This document shows, in pieces, positions 1 through 8,105 of a stretch of DNA of 64,000 bases (its first letter is position 1; every line of letters begins with the position of its first letter). Below the pieces are notes generated by a model that ran no database searches, had not been told where the DNA came from, and saw only the letters and a list, made by a program, of their open reading frames with translations. This DNA comes from Mesorhizobium sp. ORS 3359 (GTDB taxonomy: Bacteria; Pseudomonadota; Alphaproteobacteria; Rhizobiales; Rhizobiaceae): contig CCNC01000204.1 in NCBI GenBank assembly GCA_000824845.1, positions 61,071 through 125,070 on the forward strand, given 5' to 3'. Both the position numbers and the translations under genes were made by a program.

Positions 1-302
1 TGGGCATGGCGCCTTCGGCGGAGGTCGGCGACGTAAACGGCTTCTTCCAGGCGGCGCACGGCTCCGCGCCGGACATTGCCGGCAAGGGCATCGCCAACCC
101 CTACGGGACGATCCTGTCGGCGGCGGCGATGCTCGACTGGCTTGGCCGCGGACATGGCGACGAGGGGCTGCGCAGGGCCGCCGAACAGATCCGCCGAGTG
201 ACGGAGGCATGCCTGGCGAACGGGCTGCTCAGCGCCGATCTGAAGGGAAAATCATCGACCGCCGAGATCACCGGGAACGTCTGCGACCGGCTCGCGGCCT
301 GA
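1..302 (+). CDS. Isocitrate/isopropylmalate dehydrogenase family protein, C-terminal part (5' truncated by window edge)
   Basis: The window opens inside this gene; only about the last 100 codons are present and the frame is open to base 1. The segment QAAHGSAPDIAGKGIANP is the C-terminal hallmark of the beta-decarboxylating dehydrogenase family (isocitrate, isopropylmalate and tartrate dehydrogenases), where it lies near the NAD(P)-binding region. The substrate cannot be fixed from this part. The stop lies 4 bases before the ATG of an FMN-dependent hydroxyacid dehydrogenase, so the two are probably co-transcribed, which suggests organic-acid catabolism rather than leucine synthesis; that is an inference. 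The internal ATG at base 6 is not proposed as the start. Confidence 0.85.
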   Translation, partial: GMAPSAEVGDVNGFFQAAHGSAPDIAGKGIANPYGTILSAAAMLDWLGRGHGDEGLRRAAEQIRRVTEACLANGLLSADLKGKSSTAEITGNVCDRLAA

Positions 303-306
303 GGCG

Positions 307-1455
307 ATGGGGCGGCTCGATCGCTGCGTTTCGTTGGAGGATTTCCGCCTGCTGGCGCGCCGCCGGCTGCCGAAATCGGTCTTCGAGTTCGTCGATGGCG
401 GGGCGGGCCAGGAACTGACCCTGCGCGACAACCGCGCCGCCTTCGAGCGTATGCGGCTGCTGCCGCGTGTTCTGACCGACGTATCCCGGCCCGACCTCAC
501 CACCACCTTGTGGTCGAAGACCTATCCGACGCCGCTGGTGATCAGCCCGATGGGGTCCTGCGCGCTCGTTCGCCCCGGCGCCGACATTGCCATTGCTTCA
601 GCGGCAGCGGCCCGCGGTATTCCCTACACGCTGTCGACCATGGCGACGACCGGCATCGAGCGGATGGCAAGGGCGGTCCAGGGGCCCCTCTGGTTCCAGC
701 TCTATGTGCTGAAGGATTTCGAATTCAATCGCCGGCTGGTGCGGCAGGCTGAAGAGTTCGGCTATTCGGCGCTGGTCGTCACTGTCGACCTGCAGACGGG
801 CGGCAAGCGCGAGAAGGATCTGAGGAACGGGATTTCGATTCCGCTCAGGCCTTCTCTGCGACACCTGGTCGAAGGGATCGCGCATCCGGCCTGGTCGCTT
901 CGCTTGCTTCGCGGCGGCCTGCCTCAGTTCGAGAATGTCCGAGGCTATCTCGGTGATACCAGCGCGGGGCTGACGATCGCAGCGCGCGTCGGCGGCAATC
1001 TCCACGCGGGTTTCGACTGGGACGACTTCCGCACGATCCGCGACTGGTGGAAGGGGCCGCTGATCGTCAAGGGCGTCCTGCACCCGGACGATGCCGTGAG
1101 ATTGATCGCGGCGGGCGCGGACGGGATCTGGGTGTCCAATCACGGCGGCCGCCAGCTCGACGGCGCGGTCGCGAGCATCGATGCGACCGGTGCCATTCAT
1201 GCGGCCGTTGGCGGCAGGGCTCCGGTCCTGATCGATTCCGGCGTCCGTACGGGCATGGACGTCATCAAGGCAAAAGCACGCGGGGCAGCGGCCTCGGCAA
1301 TCGGCCGAGCCGCGCTGTTCGGCGCGGTGATGGGACAGGTTGGCGTCGAGCGTGGGCTGGATATCCTGCTTGAGGAAATCGCCACCGGCCTGAAGCTTTC
1401 CGGGGTGCCCGGTTTTCAGCAAGTCGGCCCAGCCCTGATTGCGCCTGCGGGCTAG
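307..1455 (+). CDS. FMN-dependent alpha-hydroxy-acid dehydrogenase (lactate/mandelate dehydrogenase-like)
   Basis: A 382-residue protein of the usual length for the glycolate oxidase / L-lactate dehydrogenase / mandelate dehydrogenase family, which oxidises 2-hydroxyacids to 2-oxoacids with FMN in a TIM barrel. The active-site signature SNHGGRQLDG is at residues 277-286, with the catalytic base at His279. QLY near 131 and DSGVR near 320 are FMN-site motifs. There is no signal peptide or clear membrane segment, so it is probably cytoplasmic or peripheral. The ATG at 307 follows the previous stop by 4 bases, and a GAGG lies only two bases before it, which is a poor Shine-Dalgarno spacing, so the start is moderately certain. 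The substrate (lactate, glycolate, mandelate or other) cannot be read from the sequence. Confidence 0.88.
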   Translation: MGRLDRCVSLEDFRLLARRRLPKSVFEFVDGGAGQELTLRDNRAAFERMRLLPRVLTDVSRPDLTTTLWSKTYPTPLVISPMGSCALVRPGADIAIASAAAARGIPYTLSTMATTGIERMARAVQGPLWFQLYVLKDFEFNRRLVRQAEEFGYSALVVTVDLQTGGKREKDLRNGISIPLRPSLRHLVEGIAHPAWSLRLLRGGLPQFENVRGYLGDTSAGLTIAARVGGNLHAGFDWDDFRTIRDWWKGPLIVKGVLHPDDAVRLIAAGADGIWVSNHGGRQLDGAVASIDATGAIHAAVGGRAPVLIDSGVRTGMDVIKAKARGAAASAIGRAALFGAVMGQVGVERGLDILLEEIATGLKLSGVPGFQQVGPALIAPAG

Positions 1456-1559
1456 CCGAACGAAACCTTTGCCACACCTATACTTTGCCGAGGCGCCAGG
1501 TTGCGCCGATCATGGCCGGCGGTTATGCCGGGCCAGGATTTCCCAACGAGAGGCAACCG

Positions 1560-2393
1560 ATGAAGGTCGTTTCCACCTCCAAATCGCATGGCGGCATCCA
1601 GGGCGTCTATTCGCATGCTTCGGAGGTCTGCGCCTGCGACATGACCTTTGCGGTGTTCGTGCCGCCGCAGGCCAAGGACGGGCGGCTTCCGGTCCTCTGG
1701 TATCTGTCGGGCCTGACCTGCACCCATGCCAATGTCATGGACAAGGGCGAGTACCGGCGCCTGGCGTCCGAACTCGGGCTCGTCATCGTGTGTCCCGACA
1801 CCAGCCCGCGTGGACCTGACGTCCCCGACGAGAAGGACAATTGGCAGTTCGGCTGCGGCGCCGGTTTCTATCTCGACGCGACCGAGCAGCCTTATGCGAA
1901 GAACTACCGCATGTACTCCTACATCGCCGAGGAATTGCCGTCGCTGGTCGCCGCTAATTTTGCGGTCGACATGTCGCGTCAGGCAATCTTCGGCCATTCG
2001 ATGGGCGGGCACGGCGCACTGACGATCGCGCTGAAGAACCCGCAGCGCTACCGGAGCTGCTCGGCCTTCGCGCCGATCGTGCAGCCCTCGACGGCCGGCT
2101 GGTCGCGGCCCGCCTTCGAAAAATATCTCGGATCGGACGAAAAGAGCTGGCGCGCCTACGATGCGACGCTGCTGATCGAGGACGGCAAGCGGTTCCCGGA
2201 ATTTCTCGTCGACCAGGGCACGGCGGACGGTTTCCTGCAGGACGGTCTTCGGCCATGGCTGCTGGAAGAAGCCTGCGGGAAGGCAGGCATCGATCTGACC
2301 CTGCGCATGCAGGAAGGCTACGACCATTCCTACAATTTCATCTCGACCTTCATGGACGATCATCTGAAGTGGCATGCCAGCCGGCTTAAGTGA
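1560..2393 (+). CDS. fghA: S-formylglutathione hydrolase
   Basis: A 277-residue alpha/beta hydrolase of the esterase D family, which hydrolyses S-formylglutathione to formate and glutathione in the last step of glutathione-dependent formaldehyde detoxification. The nucleophile is Ser147 in GHSMGG, the acid is probably Asp223 in DQGTAD and the histidine is His256 in YDHSYNF. The family motif SGLTCTHANVM is near 50-60. I chose the ATG at 1560 (MKVVSTSKSH) because it matches the usual family start and has GAGAGGC just upstream; an in-frame ATG-less extension back to 1485 carries no family sequence. No adhC/flhA-type glutathione-formaldehyde dehydrogenase is adjacent in the window. Formaldehyde could come from demethylation of aromatic or methylated compounds handled elsewhere here, but that link is inference. 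Confidence 0.95.
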   Translation: MKVVSTSKSHGGIQGVYSHASEVCACDMTFAVFVPPQAKDGRLPVLWYLSGLTCTHANVMDKGEYRRLASELGLVIVCPDTSPRGPDVPDEKDNWQFGCGAGFYLDATEQPYAKNYRMYSYIAEELPSLVAANFAVDMSRQAIFGHSMGGHGALTIALKNPQRYRSCSAFAPIVQPSTAGWSRPAFEKYLGSDEKSWRAYDATLLIEDGKRFPEFLVDQGTADGFLQDGLRPWLLEEACGKAGIDLTLRMQEGYDHSYNFISTFMDDHLKWHASRLK

Positions 2394-2502
2394 CATCGTC
2401 CGCAGAATGTGAACCCCGCCGCAATCGAACGGTCCATTCCGGGTCACCCGCGACTAAAGGGATATCGGCGTTCACCTTCCGGTGAGCGCGCGTATTTCCG
2501 GC

Positions 2503-2527
2503 GGAACATTCCTCTTTTCGCACTGTT
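2503..2527 (+). promoter_or_regulatory. Candidate EcfG (general stress sigma factor) promoter before the DUF2231/sugar dehydrogenase pair
   Basis: GGAAC at 2503-2507 is followed after exactly 16 bases by TGTT at 2524-2527. The alphaproteobacterial EcfG/RpoE2 consensus is GGAAC-N16/17-CGTT, so only the first base of the -10 element differs. It ends 32 bases before the ATG at 2560. A better match stands before the GT20 gene at 7999. Confidence 0.45.
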
Positions 2528-2559
2528 AAGCCAGCAGCAGCGCGGAAAGGAGCTTGCGC

Positions 2560-3012
2560 ATGGACAATCCGCGATCCACGGCAAGCATGGCCGGCCATCC
2601 CATCCATCCCATGCTCGTCACCATCCCGATCGCCTGTTTCGTCGGGACCTTGCTCACCGATGCCGCCTATTGGCGGACGGCCGAAATGACCTGGGCCAAC
2701 TTCTCGGCCTGGCTTGTAACCGTCGGTGTCATCGTCGGCATTCTGGCTGCCATAGCGGGGCTTACTGACTTTCTTGGCAGCCGCAGGATACGCGCCCAGC
2801 CGACGGCATGGCTGCACATGGCCGGCAATCTCGTCGCGCTCGTTCTGTCTTTCTTTAACATGCTGATCCACACGCGCGATGCCTGGACGTCCGTCGTGCC
2901 GACCGGACTGATCTTGTCGGCGCTGGTGGTGATCATTCTGCTCTTCACCGGCTGGCTCGGCTGGGCGCTGGTCTATCGCCATCATGTAGGAGTGGCCGAT
3001 GAGACGGTTTGA
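2560..3012 (+). CDS. DUF2231-type integral membrane protein
   Basis: A 150-residue protein with four hydrophobic segments at about residues 16-36, 43-65, 86-104 and 116-138. It carries the N-terminal GHPIHPMLVTIPI sequence typical of the DUF2231 family of small inner-membrane proteins, whose biochemical role is unknown to me. The ATG at 2560 is preceded by GGAAAGGA with good spacing; a TTG two codons earlier is an unlikely start. It overlaps the following lipoprotein dehydrogenase gene by 14 bases, so the two are translationally coupled and probably act at the same membrane. DUF2231 proteins are often encoded beside PQQ or sorbosone-type dehydrogenases, and a redox or anchoring role is possible but not shown here. 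Confidence 0.85.
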   Translation: MDNPRSTASMAGHPIHPMLVTIPIACFVGTLLTDAAYWRTAEMTWANFSAWLVTVGVIVGILAAIAGLTDFLGSRRIRAQPTAWLHMAGNLVALVLSFFNMLIHTRDAWTSVVPTGLILSALVVIILLFTGWLGWALVYRHHVGVADETV

Positions 3013-4345
3013 CTGCGCGATAAGATGGGCGACCGCGGCGCTTTGTTGCGCAATGGCCCTGGGCGTTGCCGGCTGCAGCGACGACAACACCGATCCGAAC
3101 GCGCAGATCGGTCCGAACCCGAAACTGCCGGAGATAAATCAATACCTGTTCCCACCGATGCATCTGGCCTCGGTAGTCGGCTGGAAAAACGATGAGAAGC
3201 CGGCCGTCGCGCAGGGCCTGCAAATCGAGGCGCTGGCCAAGGGACTTCAGCATCCGCGCTCGCTTTACGTGCTGCCCAATGGTGACATACTGGTGGTGGA
3301 GTCCAAGGCGCCGGATGAAGCATCGGTCAAGCGGCCGAAGGATATCGTCATGGGCTGGGTCGAAAGCTGGGTCACCTCCGGCGGCGACACCGGGCCGAGC
3401 AACCGCATCACGCTGCTGCGCGACACCAATGGTGACGGCAAGCCGGATTACCAAGGCGTGTTCCTCGACCACCTCAATTCGCCCTTCGGCGTGGCGCTGG
3501 TCGGCAACGACCTTTATGTCGCCAACACGGACGCGATCGTGCGCTACCCCTATCAGCCGGGCGATACGAAGATCACGGCGCCGGGCAAGGTGTTGACGGA
3601 ACTGCCCGGCGGGCCGATCGATCACCATTGGACGAAGAGCCTGGTGGCGAGTCCGGACGGCTCATTGCTCTATGTCGGCGTCGGCTCGAACAGCAACATC
3701 ACCGAGAACGGCATCCAGGCCGAAAAGGACCGCGCCGCGATCTGGGAGGTCGATCGCGCCACCGGCCGCTCGCGCATCTTCGCCAGCGGGCTGCGTAATC
3801 CCAACGGCCTGTCGTTCGAGCCTGAGAGCAAGGCGCTGTGGACGGTGGTCAACGAGCGCGACGAGCTCGGCCCGAACCTCGTGCCCGACTATATGACGTC
3901 GGTGAAGGACGGTGCCTTCTATGGCTGGCCCTACAGTTATTACGGCCAGCATGTCGATCCGCGCGTGATGCCGCAGCGGCCGGACCTAGTGGCGAAGGCC
4001 ATCCCGCCGGACTATGCGCTGAGCTCGCATGTCGCGCCGCTCGGGCTTGCCTTCTATACCGCAAGCAACCTGCCGCAATCCTATCGCGGCGGCGCCTTTG
4101 TGGGCGAGCATGGCAGCTGGGACCGCTCCCAGTTCAATGGCTACAAGGTGGTCTTCGTGCCGTTCAGCGGCGGGCATCCGAACGGCATGGCGCAGGACGT
4201 CGTCACCGGCTTCCTCAACGACAAGGGCGAGGCGAGGGGCCGTCCGGTCGGCGTTGCCGTCGATAAATCCGGCGCGCTGCTGATCGCCGACGATGTCGGC
4301 AACACGGTGTGGCGTGTCACCGCGGCGGCGCCGGGATCCTCGTGA
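2999..4345 (+). CDS. Lipoprotein of the glucose/sorbosone dehydrogenase (PQQ-type beta-propeller) family
   Basis: A 448-residue protein with a lipoprotein signal peptide: basic start, hydrophobic stretch, and lipobox LGVAGC with the acylated Cys26. The mature part has the six-bladed-propeller pattern of L-sorbosone dehydrogenase and soluble glucose dehydrogenase, including LPNGDILVVES, ITLLRDTNGDGKPD (a Ca-binding-like Asp/Asn loop), FASGLRNPNGLSFEP and GEHGSWDRSQFNGYKVVFV. Such proteins oxidise sugars in the periplasm using PQQ and pass electrons to the respiratory chain. The ATG at 2999 has TAGGAG upstream and lies within the end of the DUF2231 gene. The natural substrate is not deducible; many homologues are known only as sorbosone dehydrogenase family. 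Confidence 0.88.
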   Translation: MRRFDCAIRWATAALCCAMALGVAGCSDDNTDPNAQIGPNPKLPEINQYLFPPMHLASVVGWKNDEKPAVAQGLQIEALAKGLQHPRSLYVLPNGDILVVESKAPDEASVKRPKDIVMGWVESWVTSGGDTGPSNRITLLRDTNGDGKPDYQGVFLDHLNSPFGVALVGNDLYVANTDAIVRYPYQPGDTKITAPGKVLTELPGGPIDHHWTKSLVASPDGSLLYVGVGSNSNITENGIQAEKDRAAIWEVDRATGRSRIFASGLRNPNGLSFEPESKALWTVVNERDELGPNLVPDYMTSVKDGAFYGWPYSYYGQHVDPRVMPQRPDLVAKAIPPDYALSSHVAPLGLAFYTASNLPQSYRGGAFVGEHGSWDRSQFNGYKVVFVPFSGGHPNGMAQDVVTGFLNDKGEARGRPVGVAVDKSGALLIADDVGNTVWRVTAAAPGSS

Positions 4346-4531
4346 GGAAAGGCATCCTTCGATACTCCCGCCCGGCCTGGCCGATCAATTGAACGGGTGT
4401 GGTAGAGGCGCGATAATCCGGCCGGAAACAGTGGGATCCCGCGCAGGAGATTGTGGCTTCTGGCGCGGAGACTCTGGGTAAAGCGCGGTGCGGTAAAATC
4501 GGCGGCGAACGGCACCTCGGCCAATTGGACA

Positions 4532-4556
4532 GGAACGATCTGGCGGCTGACGCATT
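4532..4556 (+). promoter_or_regulatory. Weak EcfG-like promoter match before the GT4 gene
   Basis: GGAAC at 4532-4536 is followed after 16 bases by CATT at 4553-4556, one mismatch from the GGAAC-N16-CGTT consensus. It lies 30 bases before the ATG at 4586. The rest of the 240-base gap from 4346 to 4585 shows no gene, repeat or strong hairpin. Confidence 0.3.
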
Positions 4557-4585
4557 TTGCTTCGCGTCAACAGCCGAGGGACCCG

Positions 4586-5644
4586 ATGCGCATTGCCCAT
4601 GTCGCGCCGCTCTATGAATCGGTGCCACCAAAACTCTATGGCGGTACCGAGCGGATCGTCTTCTACATCACCGAAGCGCTGGTCGAGCTCGGTCACGATG
4701 TCACGTTGTTCGCGAGTGGCGACAGCAAGACGTCGGCCAGGCTGGTATCCGCACGCGACCAGGCGATACGTCTCGATCCGCGGCCGAAGAAATCGGAGAT
4801 CGCCGCGCATCTGGCGATGCTTGCCGAGGTTCGAGAGCGCGCCCGCGAGTTCGACGTCATCCATTTCCATCTCAGCCACTTCCTGCATTTTCCGTTCTTC
4901 GAAGAACTCGCGGGGCGGACGGTGACGACGCCGCATGGCCGGCTCGACTATGTCGACCTGGCGCCGGCCTATGAGCGCTTCCCGCGTTTCCCGATGATCT
5001 CGATTTCGCATAGTCAAAAGCGCGGTCTGCCCCACGCGAACTGGCTCGCCACGATCCATCACGGACTGCCGCTCGAGGCCTACCAACCGACCTATGAGCC
5101 GCAGGCGGAAGAACCATATCTCGCCTTCCTCGGGCGCCTGTCGCGCGACAAGCGGCCGGACCGCGCCATCGAGATCGCGCGACGGTCCGGGTTAAGGTTG
5201 AAGCTGGCGGCCAAGATCGGCGAAGACGACCGCGCCTACTTCCGCGACAATATCGAGACGCTCATCGATGGCGACCGCATCGACTATATCGGCGAGATCA
5301 CCGAGGACGAGAAGGCTGAATTTCTCGGCAACGCGGCGGGCCTTTTGTTCCCCATCGACTGGCCGGAGCCGTTCGGCCTCGTCGCGATCGAGGCAATGGC
5401 CTGCGGCACGCCGGTGATCGCCTGGAATCAGGGCGCCTTGCCGGAAATCGTCGACGACGGCATCACCGGTTTCGTCGTGGACAGCGTCGACGCCGCGGTC
5501 GCGTCGATGCCGGCGCTTCTCGATCTCGACCGGCGGCAGGTGAGGGCGGTGTTCGAGAAAAGGTTCTCGGCGGCAAGAATGGCAAGCGACTATCTTGCTG
5601 CCTATATGCGTCTGACCGGCATGCCGGAGGCCAAGGCCTCCTGA
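4586..5644 (+). CDS. Glycosyltransferase family 4
   Basis: A 352-residue retaining glycosyltransferase with the GT-B fold. The N-terminal acceptor domain begins MRIAHVAP and has the glycine-rich YGGTER near 18-23. The C-terminal nucleotide-sugar domain has Lys210 in LAAKIGEDD and the family EX7E motif in EPFGLVAIEAMACGTPVIAW, with Glu261 and Glu269. The start at 4586 is chosen because it places the first beta strand correctly and has CGAGGG just upstream; the frame stays open to 4451 but the extension has no family features. It lies between a sugar dehydrogenase lipoprotein and a debranching-type enzyme. Similar genes accompany glycogen and trehalose genes in rhizobia, but donor and acceptor are unknown. 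Confidence 0.9.
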   Translation: MRIAHVAPLYESVPPKLYGGTERIVFYITEALVELGHDVTLFASGDSKTSARLVSARDQAIRLDPRPKKSEIAAHLAMLAEVRERAREFDVIHFHLSHFLHFPFFEELAGRTVTTPHGRLDYVDLAPAYERFPRFPMISISHSQKRGLPHANWLATIHHGLPLEAYQPTYEPQAEEPYLAFLGRLSRDKRPDRAIEIARRSGLRLKLAAKIGEDDRAYFRDNIETLIDGDRIDYIGEITEDEKAEFLGNAAGLLFPIDWPEPFGLVAIEAMACGTPVIAWNQGALPEIVDDGITGFVVDSVDAAVASMPALLDLDRRQVRAVFEKRFSAARMASDYLAAYMRLTGMPEAKAS

Positions 5645-5716
5645 CTTGATGCGTGGAGCCCGGATGACTTCAGGTCTGTTCGACCCGATCTCAATCCGGC
5701 TCTAAATCAAAGAGAT

Positions 5717-5767
5717 AGAGCATAATATTGTCCGAAAACCGCTTCACACTTTTCGGCATCATGCTCT
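5717..5767. repeat. Palindromic rhizobial intergenic repeat
   Basis: Two nested perfect inverted repeats: outer AGAGCAT (5717-5723) with ATGCTCT (5761-5767), and inner CCGAAAA (5732-5738) with TTTTCGG (5750-5756). This element, with the GCTTCACACTTTTCGGC core, is a type I know as very common between genes in Mesorhizobium and related Rhizobiales. It sits 27 bases before the debranching-enzyme gene. Confidence 0.75.
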
Positions 5768-5794
5768 AGGGCGGGGCAAACGAAGAGGTAACGA

Positions 5795-7957
5795 ATGACG
5801 GAGCTCGACGAGCGCAAGCTCGATCCTGCCGTAGCCCTTTCCTCACTCGACGAGACCGCGCCGCGCGAACCGCACCGGCTGTTCGCCCTCAAGCAGGGCG
5901 ACTGCTTCGCCGTCGCCGACGCCTATGGCGACATCAGAGGCTCGGGCGACGGCTTCTTCCGCGACGACACGCGCGTGCTTTCCGAATTCCGGCTGACTAT
6001 CGGCGGCAGGCCGATGTCGCTGCTCGGCGCCTCGCTCAGCCAGGACAATGTGCTGTTCACGTCCAACCTGACCAACCTGCCGATCCAAAGCGCCGTTGGC
6101 CGCGACATCCCGCAAGGCGCGATCCATATCGAACGGGTCAGGCTGATCTGGCAGGACCGGTTGTTCGAGCGCATCACGCTGTCCAACTACAGCCGCGAGC
6201 ATTCGACCATCACCGTCTCGCTGCATTTCGCCGCCGACTTCCGCGACATGTTCGAGGTGCGTGGCTCGACGCGGGTGAAGCGCGGTACGACCCATGTCGC
6301 CAAGACCGAAAAGGAGTCCGTCATGCTGGGCTACGACGGCCTCGACGGGCTCCCACGGCTATCGGCGATCTCCTTTTCGCAGGCCCCCGACAAACTAAGC
6401 GACAACCGCGCCGACTTCCTGATCGCGGTGACCAAGCGCAGCCAGAAAGTGCTCTATGTCGAAGTCGGACCGGAAGTCTCCGAGGCTCCCGGTCGCGACC
6501 GTTTCCGCGCCGCGGCCGCACGAGCCCGCTTCGGCATGCGTGCCAAGCGGCGCCATGGCGCTACGGTGCACAGTTCGGGCCGCGTCTTCAACGACTGGGT
6601 CGAGCGTGCCCGCGCCGACGTGGCACTGCTCACCACCGAGCTTCCGACCGGGCCCTATCCCTATGCCGGCATCCCCTGGTTCTCGACGGCGTTCGGTCGC
6701 GACGGGGTGATCTCCAGCCTGCAGATGCTCTGGCTCAATCCCGGGCTGGCGCGCGGCGTGCTGGCATTTCTGGCCGAGCACCAGGCGACCGAAACGTCGC
6801 CCTTTTCGGATTCCCAACCCGGCAAGATCATGCATGAGACGCGCAAGGGTGAGATGGCGGCGCTGCGCGAGCTTCCGTTCGGGCGCTACTATGGCGGTGT
6901 CGACACCACGCCGCTCTATATCCATCTGGCGTCCGCCTATGCCGACCGCACCGGCGACATGGCCTTTATCGACAAATTGTGGCCTTCGCTCAAGGCCGCC
7001 GCCGAATGGACGGAGGAGGCGAGCCGCGCCACCGGCTTCGTCACCTATCAGCGCGCCGCCGAGTCCGGTCTCGCCAACCAGGGCTGGAAGGACAGCTTCG
7101 ATTCGGTCTTCCATGCCGACGGCCGCATTCCAAAAGGGCCGATCGCGCTCGTCGAGGTGCAGGGCTACGTCTTCGCCGCCTTTCGGGGCATGGCGGCGCT
7201 CGCACGCCGCCGCGGCGAATTCGCCGACGCCGAGCACTGGGAGAACCGCGCCGAGGAAATGCGCGTCGCCGTGGAACGCGACTTCTGGCTCGACGACATG
7301 AATTTCTACGCCCTGGCCATCGATGGCGAGGGCCAGCCATGCAAGGTGCGAACGTCGAATGCCGGGCACCTGCTCTTCGTCGGACTGCCGCAGCCCGAGC
7401 GGGCCAGGCTGGTCGCCGAACAGCTGCTGTCGGCCTCCTTCCATTCCGGCTGGGGGCTGAGGACGCTTGCCGACGACGCGGTGTTTTTCAACCCGATGTC
7501 CTACCACAACGGCTCGATCTGGCCGCATGATACAGCACTTTGCGGTGTCGGCCTGGCGCGCTATGGCGAGCGCGACAGCGTGGTGCGGCTGATGAGCGGC
7601 ACGTTCGAATCGGCCGTGCATTTCAACATGCGGCTGCCGGAACTGTTCTGCGGCTTCGCCCGGGCTCCGGGCGAGGCGCCCATTGCCTATCCCGTGGCTT
7701 GCCTGCCGCAGGCCTGGTCGGCCGGTTCTACATTCATGCTGATGCAGGCATGCCTCGGGCTGGAGATCGATGGCTGGAAGGGCGAATTGCATGTCACGCG
7801 TCCGAGGCTGCCGATCGGCATCGATACGCTCATGATAAGGCACCTGGCGGTCGGCGACAAAGCGATCGATCTCACCTTCCAACGGGTCGGCGACCGCGTT
7901 GCCGCCTTCCTGTCCGACCGGCATGAAGGCCAGGTTCCGCTCATCGTGCGAACGTAA
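5795..7957 (+). CDS. Amylo-alpha-1,6-glucosidase / glycogen-debranching-type enzyme
   Basis: A 720-residue protein in two parts. The N-terminal 290 residues form the beta-sandwich of bacterial glycogen debranching proteins (FALKQGDCFAVADAYGDIRG, then GDGFFRDDTRVLSEF). The C-terminal part from about 300 is an (alpha/alpha)6 barrel with GIPWFSTAFGRDGVISSLQM, GGVDTTPLYIHLA, NQGWKDSFDSVFHADG and SYHNGSIWPHDTALC, matching the amylo-alpha-1,6-glucosidase family. Such enzymes hydrolyse alpha-1,6 branch points of glycogen or related glucans in the cytoplasm; no signal peptide is visible. The ATG at 5795 follows GAAGAGG. The neighbours (GT4 transferase, GT20 synthase, OtsB) point to storage-carbohydrate and compatible-solute metabolism. 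The exact glucan substrate remains open, since many members lack biochemical data. Confidence 0.9.
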   Translation: MTELDERKLDPAVALSSLDETAPREPHRLFALKQGDCFAVADAYGDIRGSGDGFFRDDTRVLSEFRLTIGGRPMSLLGASLSQDNVLFTSNLTNLPIQSAVGRDIPQGAIHIERVRLIWQDRLFERITLSNYSREHSTITVSLHFAADFRDMFEVRGSTRVKRGTTHVAKTEKESVMLGYDGLDGLPRLSAISFSQAPDKLSDNRADFLIAVTKRSQKVLYVEVGPEVSEAPGRDRFRAAAARARFGMRAKRRHGATVHSSGRVFNDWVERARADVALLTTELPTGPYPYAGIPWFSTAFGRDGVISSLQMLWLNPGLARGVLAFLAEHQATETSPFSDSQPGKIMHETRKGEMAALRELPFGRYYGGVDTTPLYIHLASAYADRTGDMAFIDKLWPSLKAAAEWTEEASRATGFVTYQRAAESGLANQGWKDSFDSVFHADGRIPKGPIALVEVQGYVFAAFRGMAALARRRGEFADAEHWENRAEEMRVAVERDFWLDDMNFYALAIDGEGQPCKVRTSNAGHLLFVGLPQPERARLVAEQLLSASFHSGWGLRTLADDAVFFNPMSYHNGSIWPHDTALCGVGLARYGERDSVVRLMSGTFESAVHFNMRLPELFCGFARAPGEAPIAYPVACLPQAWSAGSTFMLMQACLGLEIDGWKGELHVTRPRLPIGIDTLMIRHLAVGDKAIDLTFQRVGDRVAAFLSDRHEGQVPLIVRT

Positions 7958-7998
7958 ACAAAGCGCCACAACCCCGCGTCCAACAATCGAAAAATGTC

Positions 7999-8023
7999 GG
8001 AACTGATCGCTGGTTCGCGCGTT
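7999..8023 (+). promoter_or_regulatory. EcfG (RpoE2-type) general-stress promoter before the trehalose operon
   Basis: GGAAC at 7999-8003 and CGTT at 8020-8023 are separated by exactly 16 bases, a perfect match to the alphaproteobacterial EcfG consensus. It lies 82 bases upstream of the GT20 start codon. Trehalose synthesis genes are known targets of this sigma factor in rhizobia. Confidence 0.7.
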
Positions 8024-8105
8024 GCAGACCTAAGCCGGTCTGCCCGTCCGCGGCCGGCAAGAACGAAAACAATGAACGGATGGCCGGAGGCAACCTGGCA
8101 TTTCA

